A stretch of DNA of 12,102 nucleotides from Cerioporus squamosus (lineage: Eukaryota > Basidiomycota > Agaricomycetes > Polyporales > Polyporaceae), in NCBI GenBank assembly GCA_022592435.1, contig JABYQS010000856.1, forward strand, positions 1-12,102. The letters run 5' to 3'. Below are positions 1 through 8,373 of this stretch, one piece after another. The position numbers and the translations under genes were made by a program. The notes under the pieces were generated by a model, which saw only the letters and a program-made list of their open reading frames with translations, had not been told where the DNA came from and did not search any database. Positions within the stretch are counted from its first letter, which is position 1. The number at the start of each line of letters is the position of its first letter.

Positions 1-1981
1 CCGGGACCCAAGTCATGGCCGCTTGTCGGAAATCTATCCCATATGCGCAAGTCGGAGCCTTGGAAGTCGCATCACGAATTATATCAGAAGTACGTGAGCA
101 GATTGAATGCCTAGTATTGGCGAGAGTCCGTCCTGCTCACTGTCGTGATCTAGGCGAGCTCACATACCTGCCTCTGATGGGCCAGTCCATTGTGATCCTC
201 GGTAGCGCTAGAGTACTGTCCGAGCTCCTGGACAAACGCTCTGCGATCACTTCAGACAAGCTACAATCTGTCCTCATTACCCTGTACGTGTACCCAAGCT
301 CACCCGTGTCTTCGCAATACTGATGAAGTCCCTAGCACCGGTCAAACTGGCAACTTCTCCCTGATGCCCTACGCTCCATGGTGGCGACGTCATCGGCGTG
401 CATTTTGGCAGTTCTTCTTCCCAGCAGCATCCGAGCGATATCGATCGATTCAGTGCAGGTCAACACAAGTCTTCCTTCGGAAACTCCTCGACGACCCGGA
501 TAACCTCGTGGAACACATCCGCTAGTGAGCACTGTCCCCCACGTCGTCTCCTGTTGCTCCAACTGAGGAGGCGCTTCACAGTTCCTTCACATCTGCCATA
601 GTCAAGATTCTTATGGCCTCGACGTCGCAGAGAAGAACGATAAGTATATAGCGATGATGGAGAAGAACCTCGAAGCGGGAGAAGCGTTCATCCCTGGCAC
701 GTACTACGTCGAGTTCCTCCCTTCCTCCAATATATACCGGCATGGGGTGCCTGGGGCAGGATTCCAGAAGGACTTTGCTGCTTGGCGTTATGCGGCAGAA
801 TGGGTCAAGAACGTCATGGTCGAGAAAACGAAGGAGGGAATGGTGCGTCACACCCTTATATGCGCAGACTGACCTGGCAGCTGATCTTCGAGCGTACTTC
901 AGGCGGATGGTCGGACGTCCCAGTCCGTTTGTGGCGCAGCTAGTAGGAAGAATAAACCAGGAAGATGGAGATTCACTTACCGCTTCGGAAGAACTCGAAG
1001 TCGCGAAGGGCGTTGCTTTAACAGCGTATGAAGGTGCGCTCACCCTTCGTCTCTCGGCTAAACAAAGCTTATGGTTTCTCCTCATCACGCAGGCGGAGCA
1101 GATACTGTAGGGTCCCCTCGATGCTTCAATGCAACACTTATATTGACTGAGTCACGCTCGATATAGACCTATTCCACGATACAGACATTGTTCGTCGCCA
1201 TGGCACTTTACCCTGAAGTGCAGAAGAGAGCGCAGGCTGAACTCGACGCTATCGTTGGTCCCGACCGTCTACCGGACCACAGCGATCGACTCGATCTCCC
1301 GTACATCAACGCGATTGTCAAGGAAGCGTTACGATGGGCTCCGGCGTTGCCGTTCAGCATCCCTCATCGCTCCATTGAGGATATGGAGTACAACGGGTAC
1401 TTTATCCCAGCTGGGTCCGTCTTGATTCCGAACACTTGGTAAGTCACGCGCATCGAGGTCGTCACCGTAGCTCCTGCTTATGATCCTGCACAGGGCTTGC
1501 CTGCACGATCCGGAGACTTACCCAGAGCCTGAACGCTTCATGCCCGAACGGTTCCTCAAGGATGGAAAGCTCGATCCGGACGTCTGTGATCCCGCTCGCT
1601 TTGCGTTTGGCTATGGGCGGAGGTGAGCCTCTCTATCACCTCGTCGCACTATGATTCGCGAGCGTTCGTCAATTGACCGGGTACCAGAGTCTGTCCGGGC
1701 AGGTACTTCGCGGATGCGTCCCTCTTCATCAATATTGCGATGCTCCTGCACGTCTTCAACATAACGCCGCCGCTCGACAAGGACGGGAATGCGTTGCCTG
1801 TCGAGCTGAAGATGAGCGACAGTCTTGTCTCGTACGTACATTACGCTCTCGTAGGCGTACTCGCGCGGTCTGATTGAGCGTTTGCAGTTATCCCAAGGAC
1901 TGTCGCTGCACGATCAAACCGCGCTCCGAACGGGCTCGCCAGTTGATCCTCACCAGTGCTCTTGCAGACACTCAGGCATGA
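1..1981 (+). pseudogene. Cytochrome P450 copy 1, 5'-partial and frameshifted (probable pseudogene)
   Basis: Paralogue of the intact P450 genes downstream; the window begins inside exon 1 at the PGPK hinge. Exons by alignment: <1-93, 154-283, 336-524, 582-842, 903-1033, 1093-1106, 1167-1438, 1494-1622, 1688-1831, 1888-1981 (TGA 1979-1981). The second half is clean: GGADT (exon 6), KEALRW (ExxR), PERF, FGYGRRVCPG and the C-terminal CRCTIKPRSE block. The first half is damaged. One G is missing at the exon 1 donor (93/94); the usual acceptor then gives a stop at 175-177, although an alternative acceptor at 158 would restore frame at the cost of Gly-Glu. One T is lost at 611-612 in exon 4, giving TAG at 649-651. 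A T loss (722-723) is compensated by a G gain (744-747), scrambling eight residues. A T gain (928-930) shifts exon 5. Each change alters a homopolymer run, so sequencing error is possible. Closest in sequence to copy 2. Confidence 0.85.
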
Positions 1982-2672
1982 TTGTACAGTAGGTCTTGTT
2001 GGAAACAGGCAAGGGCACGAGCGGCGGCGACGATGAGCGAGGCTGGCGGGATTACAACACTTGAGATTCAGCGCTAACTACGCGTACATTGAGTAGCTAC
2101 TCCGAGATTAAAGTTTCGGCTCTTTCCGAGCTGTACAGTACCGGGAGCCATCGGACCGCACCTCCGCGCAACGGGCGCTGGGGTTACTTCCAACAGGTCT
2201 GAGTCATGGGGGCAATTCACATATCGGAGTTCACCATTAGCCTGTTAGCATTAGTCGCTGCGCATGTCTTCGGCGGCCCTTCCGGTCGGTCAGAAGCAAG
2301 TTCACTGTTCTCGGCCGCCTTTTCGGTCTCACGATCAGCAGCGTCAATGTCCTCAATGGCAATTCGTGGTGCGGAAGAGTCCGCCAAGACACAGATCTCC
2401 CCGATACACCGATAAAGTCACGGTCCGCTGCTGCACTTCACTTGGAGCTCCGCTCGACATTGCACGAGTGCAGCACGACCCACCTCAGTAGCATTGTCCA
2501 AGCCCATCACCGATTGATCGCTAACGCCTCGGGCTCCCAACTGCGTGAGTACGCTCCGATACCATCGGAATGCTCGTGCCTCTTGCCGCTCGAGCATGGG
2601 GATATATGAGCGTCGCACGGAGATCCTCATACGAAACTCATGCACGCGGTTGTCTGTAAATCTCACATCTCG
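1982..2672. other. Intergenic region between P450 copies 1 and 2
   Basis: About 690 bp without a supportable gene. Short open frames at 2206-2415 and 2264-2491 show no recognisable domain, no splice-linked continuation and no similarity to the P450 exons. The only interpretable element is a TATA-like stretch at 2602-2607 near the start of copy 2. I see no AATAAA-type polyadenylation signal after copy 1 and no obvious transposon ends. Confidence 0.6.
2602..2607 (+). promoter_or_regulatory. TATA-like box upstream of P450 copy 2
   Basis: ATATAT lies 71 bp before the chosen ATG (2673). Copy 5 (box at 10951, start 11022) and copy 4 (box near 8303, start 8374) show about the same spacing, which supports a core promoter role. 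Transcription start is not known. Confidence 0.4.
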
Positions 2673-4793
2673 ATGGGATTCGTCGTCGAAGCCACGGCCA
2701 TGCCCACCTGGGCGTTAGCTCTCGTCCTTCTCGTCTTCTCATACGGGATCTCTCTCGCCAAGTGGCATCGCCGCAGTCGGGGACTTCCACTGCCTCCAGG
2801 ACCTAAGTCTTGGCCATTCGTCGGAAACTTGTCCCATATGGGCAAGCCAGAGCCCTGGAAATCGCATCACGAACTCTGTCAGAAATATGGTGAGTAGAAT
2901 TGAACATGCTACTGGAGAGCTTCAGGTTCCCTACTTACCGCTATGCTTCAATCAGGCGAGCTCGTATACCTGCCCGTGCTGGGCCAATCCATTGTGATCC
3001 TCGGAAGCGCTCGAGTGGTGTCCGAACTCTTGGACAAACGCTCTGCAGTGACGTCGGATCACCCGCAGTCCGTTTTGATCCCTCTGTATGTGTACTCCAA
3101 GTATCACTTCCGTTCACGATGCTCATCGAGTCCCTAGCACTGGTCAAAGCGGCAACTTCTCCCTAATGGCGCACACTCCGTGGTGGCAACGACATCGACG
3201 CGCATTCTGGCAGTTCTTCCTCCCAGCAGCGTCCGAGCAATATCGCCCCATACAATGCGAGTCGACGCAAGTGTTTCTGTGGAAGCTCCTTGACGAACCG
3301 GAGGATCTGGTCGAGCACATACGCTTGTGAGTCTCGCCATTACCGTGTTGGCGTTGGTCGTGCCGAGACTGAATGGCATTGCAGCTCCTTCACAGCTGCC
3401 GTTGTCAAGATTGTCTTTGGCCTCGAAGTTGCAGAGAAGAACGACCAATACATAGCCATGATGGAGAAGGACCTTGAAGCTGGAGACGCTTTTGTCTCCG
3501 GAAGGTACTACGCCGAGTTTCTCCCTTTCCTCCGCTACATACCGGCATGGGTACCTGGGGCAGGGTTCCAAAAGGACTTCGCAGAGTGGCGTTATGCGGC
3601 GGAATGGGTGAGGAATGTGATGGTCGAGAAGACGAGGGAGGGGATGGTGCGTTGACTGAGCCGCTCGATATGCGCGACTGGCTGACCTCTGATCCTTTGT
3701 TTGCTGCAGGTGGACGGCAAGACGTCTCAGTCCATTGTTGCCCAGCTCCTAGAAAAACTGGACAAGGAAGACTCGCCCGACGCTTCTGAAGAGCTGGAGA
3801 TCATCAAGAACGTTGGTTTGACTTCGTACGCAGGTACAGCTCGGCCGCGTTCTAACTGTCTTCTACGACGCTGACGTCTCCTCGTACTATCTACAGCTGG
3901 AGCAGACACTGTACGTGCATGTCTCTCTTTGTGCTACTTCGTCCCCTAACGTACCTCGCCTCAGACATATGCAACACTTCAGACCTTCTTCGTCGCCATG
4001 GCGCTCCATCCGGACGTCCAGAAGAGAGCGCAAGCTGAACTTGACGACATTGTGGGTCCGGACCGTCTACCAAACCATGGCGATCGAGCTCTTCTTCCCT
4101 ACATCGACGCCCTCGTCAAGGAGGCGTTGCGGTGGGCTCCGGTGGCTCCATTCAGCATCCCTCACGGAGCTACCGAGGACATTGAGTACGATGGGTACTT
4201 CATCCCAGCCGGCACCATCCTGATACCTAATACTTGGTGAGAGGTACTGGGGACATGTGAGTCGTGTCTCGCTGATGAGTATTTGCAGGGCTTGCCTGCA
4301 TGATCCGGAGACTTATCCAGAGCCAGACCGTTTCATGCCTGAGCGATTCCTTGGCAAGGACGGTGAGCTCGATCCGGATGTCTGCGATCCTGCTCGCTTC
4401 GCCTTTGGCTATGGACGGAGGTGAGTACAATCATCAAGCTCTGTTCTCCTGTTGCGCTATTCCTCTTGAGCTCAACTTGATGACCGGGCCTTGCAGGATT
4501 TGTCCTGGGAGATACTTCGCGGATGCCTCCCTCTTTATCAACATCGCGATGGTTCTGCATGTCTTCAATATCACTCTGCCGCTCGACAAGAGTGGGAAGC
4601 CGATCCCCCTCGAGCTGAAGATGGCCAGCAGCCTGATCTCGTGCGTATGCTTTGCTCTTGCGTGTGCTTCATATGAAGCGAGATCTGACCTAATGTTCTC
4701 AGTTATCCCGAGGACTGTCGCTGCACGATCAAGCCACGCTCTGAACAGGCTCGACAGCTGATTCTCGCTAATGCCCCTCGTACCGACGCTTAG
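2673..4793 (+). CDS. Cytochrome P450 monooxygenase (copy 2, intact, 524 aa)
   Basis: Predicted ER-anchored heme-thiolate monooxygenase, basidiomycete OrdA/CYP64-like or CYP5144-like; substrate unknown. Exons: 2673-2889, 2956-3085, 3138-3326, 3385-3646, 3710-3833, 3897-3910, 3965-4236, 4289-4420, 4497-4640, 4703-4793. All nine introns (52-76 bp) are GT-AG, and the joined frame is 1575 nt with no stop before TAG 4791-4793. Landmarks: hydrophobic anchor about residues 12-29, basic stretch WHRRSR, PPGP 41-44, C-helix WxxxR 132-136, I-helix AGADTT 308-313, ExxR 365-368, PERF-type segment 414-423, heme loop FGYGRRICPG with ligand Cys449. Normal length for a fungal P450. The start at 2673 aligns with MGPV of copy 3; an upstream in-frame ATG (2640) and an internal one (2700) are less likely. 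Electrons should come from a cytochrome P450 reductase, which is not in this window. Family number cannot be fixed by eye. Confidence 0.93.
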
Positions 4794-5260
4794 GCCTGAC
4801 TGTAGGTCCGCCGTTATGCGACAGCCGCATCGCCGAAGGCACGATTCGATTTGCATATACCTCTTGTGAGACGGACCGTCGGGTCCTCGGGACATCATAT
4901 CGAGTCAACCAAGCAAGCTCCCTTGAGTAGAATTGGTCTCACGCCCGCAGGATCAGCGGCACCTATTGGGATCACAAGTTGTATTGCGCAGTGCCCCGTC
5001 GGAGTGGTGGCGTGTCTTCCTATGACAGACTTCGCTGCAGAAGCTCCCTGGAAGCGCATGTCTGTTCTGGGCTTGTCTATGCATCAACCGCTCCAAGACC
5101 CTTGGCCTAGGTTGCTGAAACCCCACTCGAGGCGAGCACTCCCGACGTCACCGAGAGGTCGATTGGCCATATATATAGTATACTCGTCGTACACCCCGTT
5201 CACATCGCCGGCCCAACTCGTCACGCGTTGCGCTGTCAGGTCTCTATCTCCGCCAACTCC
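4794..5260. other. Intergenic/promoter region between P450 copies 2 and 3
   Basis: 467 bp without a supportable gene; the open frame from 4851 simply runs into exon 1 of copy 3. From about 4933 onward this region resembles the stretch before copy 5 (from about 10605): TTGGTCTCAC occurs in both (4933-4942 and 10605-10614), and a 21-bp segment (4956-4976 versus 10628-10648) matches at 18 positions. It therefore looks like a co-duplicated upstream region. Confidence 0.6.
5170..5177 (+). promoter_or_regulatory. TATA box upstream of P450 copy 3
   Basis: TATATATA lies 91 bp before the ATG at 5261, within the block shared with the copy 5 upstream region, where TATATATT sits at 10952-10959. Conservation of the element in a duplicated block and its position before the start support a core promoter. 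Confidence 0.5.
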
Positions 5261-7368
5261 ATGGGGCCTGTCATTGAAGCTACATCTACGCCGACCTGGG
5301 CACTAGTCCTAATCATCCTCGCTGTCTCGTACGCGCTCTCTCTTGCGAGATGGCATCGTCGCAGCCGCGGACGGCCCCTACCGCCTGGACCGAAGTCCTG
5401 GCCATTCATAGGGAACTTCTCGCACATGCGCAAGCCCGAGCTCTGGCGAGCACACGATGAGCTGTGTAAGAGATACGGTGAGCATCCCGCAGTATCTCAA
5501 GTGACCCGGAGTTCTGCTCACATCCTGGTCAAGGCGAACTAGTATACCTGCCCGTGATGGGTCGAGAGATGATGATTCTCGGAAGCCCTCGGGTGGTGAC
5601 GGAGCTCCTCGACAAACGCTCCGCTGTGACTTCTGACAAGCCGCCATCCGCTCTGATAACGCTGTAGGTGTGCGCAGGAGATAACGTGTCAGTTTCATGC
5701 TTACTGTACCCAACATAGGACTGGTCAGGATGGCAACATTTCGCTTATGCGGTATGGTGCATGGTGGCGGCGCCATCGGCGAGCATTTTGGCAACATTTC
5801 TTTCCAGCTGCGTCCGAGCAGTATCAGCCCATTCAGTGTAGGTCGACGCAAGTGTTCTTGCAGAAGCTGCTCGAGGATCCGACGCACCTGGTGGAGCACA
5901 TACGGTAGTAAGTCTCAGTCAGTGCCTTGTCATAACGGTGCCCGACGTTAACGTCGAGAGACGCATTACAGCACCTTCACGTCTTCCATCATCAAGACCA
6001 TATATGGCCTCGACGTCGCAGATAAGAATGACCAGTACATTGCGATGATGGAGAAGATCCTCGAAGGGGGCGAGGCTTTCGTTCCTGGCAGGTATTACGT
6101 GGAGTTCCTGCCCTTCCTCCGTCATATTCCCGGTTGGGTGCCTGGTGCGGGCTTTCAGAAGGACTTCGCTGTGTGGCGCCATGCGTCGGAATGGGTGAGG
6201 AACGTCATACCGGAGCACACGAAGGAAGGCATGGTTCGTTGTATGCAGCCTTTAGAACTACAGATATCCGGGACTAACAGGCATTATCTTTCAGATCGAC
6301 GGCGGGACGTCTCAGTCTGTCTTAGCACAGCTGCTAGAGAAGATGGACGAGGAAGACCCGCTGAACTATTCGGAGGAGTTCGAGATAGCCAAGAGTGTTG
6401 CCTTGACCTCTTATGAAGGTGCGTCCGCATACGACTTGCTGCAGCGCAATGCTGAAGGCTCCCTTTACCGCGTCACAGGAGGAGCAGATACCGTAGGCGA
6501 CTCCCTCGTTGGACTATTGGCCAAATCCTGACATGGAACGTTTGGACATAGACATATTCGACGCTCCAGACGTTCTTCCTCGCTATGGCATGTTACCCGG
6601 ACGTACAGAAGAAAGCACAAGCAGAGCTCGATGCCGTTGTCGGTCCGAGTCGTCTACCAGACCATAGCGATCGCCGCGACCTGCCTTACATCAACGCTAT
6701 GGTTAAGGAGGCGCTACGGTGGGGTCCCGTGTTACCGTTCAGTCTCCCGCATCGGTCGATCGAAGATATGGAATACGATGGCTACTTCATTCCAGCCGGG
6801 ACTACGCTGGTTCCGAATACGTGGTCAGTGACAGCTCTAATGATCACGCCATAAAGCCTTAGCTCACCACGGTTTGTAGGGCCTGCCTGCACGACCCGGA
6901 GGCTTACCCTGACCCGGAACACTTCGTACCCGAGCGGTTCCTCCGCGATGGCAAGCTGGACACGAGTGTCTGCGATCCCGCTCGTTCGCGTTTGGTTATG
7001 GACGGAGGTAAGCCAGAGTACCTCTTCGTCCTGGATGCAGTTACGCCGCTGTGCTAAACGATACTTGTCGCAGAATCTGTCCCGGCAGGTACTTCGCGGA
7101 GGCCTCTCTCTTCATCAACATTGCCATGGTCTTGCATGTCTTCGACATCAGTCCTCCGCTCGACGAAACCGGGAGAGCGACCCCATCCAGTTGAGGATGA
7201 CGAACCGCATTGTTTCGTAAGCGCAATCATATCGACAACCTTACGAGCGAGACTTGAGAAACACTGTGCAGGTATCCTGAAGATTGCCGCTGCACGATCA
7301 AGCCCCGCAACGAGCAGGCGCGCCAGCTCATCCGCACTAGCGCACCTCCGACTGGTACCGAGATTTGA
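5261..7368 (+). pseudogene. Cytochrome P450 copy 3, ten exons, two 1-nt frameshifts flanking the heme loop
   Basis: Full-length paralogue of copy 2. Exons: 5261-5477, 5534-5663, 5719-5907, 5972-6233, 6295-6418, 6479-6492, 6552-6823, 6880-7007, 7074-7216, 7272-7368 (TGA 7366-7368). Exons 1-7 have exactly the copy 2 lengths and stay in frame: membrane anchor, PPGP, WWRRHRR, GGADT-T I-helix and KEALRW are intact. Exon 8 is one base short (TT at 6985-6986 where Phe needs TTT), so the FGYGRR segment and the heme-ligand Cys are read out of frame. Exon 9 is also one base short (CCCC at 7181-7184), and exon 10 is normal. As written, the product lacks its heme ligand and should be inactive. Both losses are in homopolymer runs, so a corrected read could make this a working gene of about 525 aa. 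Intron 1 uses a weak AAG acceptor. Upstream DNA resembles that of copy 5. Confidence 0.85.
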
Positions 7369-7682
7369 CCTCACATCATGCATTACCTTGGGGTATCGAC
7401 CTTACCGTTGCTCAGCCGTGTCTTCTCATGCTTGTTCCATTGACGGGAGAATGAAGACGGTTGGCACGGTGAGTACGCGGCTGGAATCGGGGAAGTATCA
7501 ATACGTGCGAACTTGTACATCCACAGTGGGGGACCAGGCTATCCACCGGCGTGCGCGAGATGCGCCTTGTCTTACATAGATTGTGAGGAGTGGTAAGAGC
7601 ACGACGGTCCGAAACTCCAAGTCAGAGTTGCGTCAGGAGTCCAACGGCACGTGATCGTGGCGTACCCAACCGAACCAAGGAG

Positions 7683-7716
7683 GAGTCAACTGAACTAGGG
7701 CCATGTCAGTTGACTC
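7683..7716. repeat. Perfect 11-bp inverted repeat with TGACTC cores
   Basis: GAGTCAACTGA (7683-7693) and its exact reverse complement TCAGTTGACTC (7706-7716) are separated by 12 bp. The right arm with the next base gives TGACTCA, the consensus of the fungal bZIP regulator Gcn4/CpcA (AP-1 type); the left arm carries the opposite-strand core. It could be a paired regulator site about 660 bp before copy 4, a hairpin, or a remnant of transposon ends. Function is inferred only. Confidence 0.6.
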
Positions 7717-8302
7717 AGATTCTCTCAGATTGTTATTAAATTCGGCGGCTAACGTCGGCGCTCCTTTTCCTCCCGCCCATCATGTCTCCATCTGTTCTCT
7801 ATTCCCACTGTCTCGCTGCGAGGGTCATGCTACTCCATCGTGATGTCCGGATAGAGAGGATGCAGTTGAGCTAAGTCGGGGCTTGTCATCCTCTACCTTA
7901 CAATCACAATCAGGGCCTGATGCGCGCCGCAGTGCATGACTTCTCCGCTGAAGAGTTAACAAGTCGGACACTACGTTAGTGGTTGTACTCACTCAGTCCA
8001 GAATGCGTCAGAGCCGATCAGCAAACTGAGTATCCTTGACAACCGCCAGAATTCGGCGATGCTCCGGTTCCAGGTGACAGCCCATACCAATCCAAGTTCA
8101 TCGACAGAAAGACTCGCCATCTGTGCGTGCGAGACCATGGGTCACATCTAGAAGTCCTTCACATAGGGACGCCATTCTTCGCACCATGTACGTACACGGA
8201 AAATGTGCTTCTCAGTCTTGCAATTTAGTAACTGACAGCCTAAACATGCCACTGTTCCGATTCGGACAGCTTTGACAGGTCACATCCTGAGGTGGCGGAC
8301 CG

Positions 8303-8309
8303 CATAAAG
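8303..8309 (+). promoter_or_regulatory. Possible TATA-like element upstream of P450 copy 4
   Basis: CATAAAG lies about 71 bp before ATG 8374, matching the box-to-start spacing of copies 2 and 5, and is followed by a pyrimidine-rich leader. The match to a TATA box is imperfect. Confidence 0.25.
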
Positions 8310-8373
8310 CCCCTCACTGACTGGAGTCTCCGCTGCTGCTCATTTTTCGCTCCTGTCCCGCTGCTGATATTCG

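Larger units (their letters stand above)
7369..8373. other. One-kilobase intergenic region before P450 copy 4
   Basis: The longest gene-free stretch in the window. No open frame in it resembles a known protein or the P450 exons, and the frame ending at 7579 is a shadow running out of copy 3. It holds the inverted repeat at 7683-7716, a short direct repeat CTCAGATT at 7714-7721 and 7724-7731, and a TATA-like CATAAAG near 8303. I saw no clear similarity to the upstream blocks of copies 3 and 5. Confidence 0.6.

Noticed and set aside
2206..2491. Two overlapping short open frames between copies 1 and 2
   Set aside because: Low-complexity Ser/Arg-rich translations without a domain, splice partners or P450 similarity.
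2640..2672. Upstream in-frame ATG as start of copy 2 (11 extra residues)
   Set aside because: The start at 2673 aligns with the first Met of copy 3 (5261) and leaves a normal anchor length. The extension lies only 33-38 bp after the TATA-like box.
4434..4898. 154-codon open frame on the minus strand
   Set aside because: It overlaps exons 9-10 of intact copy 2, has no recognisable domain, and is an antisense shadow of well-supported coding sequence.
4851..5306. 151-codon open frame upstream of copy 3
   Set aside because: It crosses the TATA box and the copy 3 start in a different frame. The related upstream DNA of copy 5 does not keep an equivalent protein.
7121..7579. 152-codon open frame on the + strand at the end of copy 3
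   Set aside because: It is the shifted frame of exon 9 reading through intron 9, exon 10 and into intergenic DNA. It would be read only as the tail of the frameshifted product and is not a separate gene.
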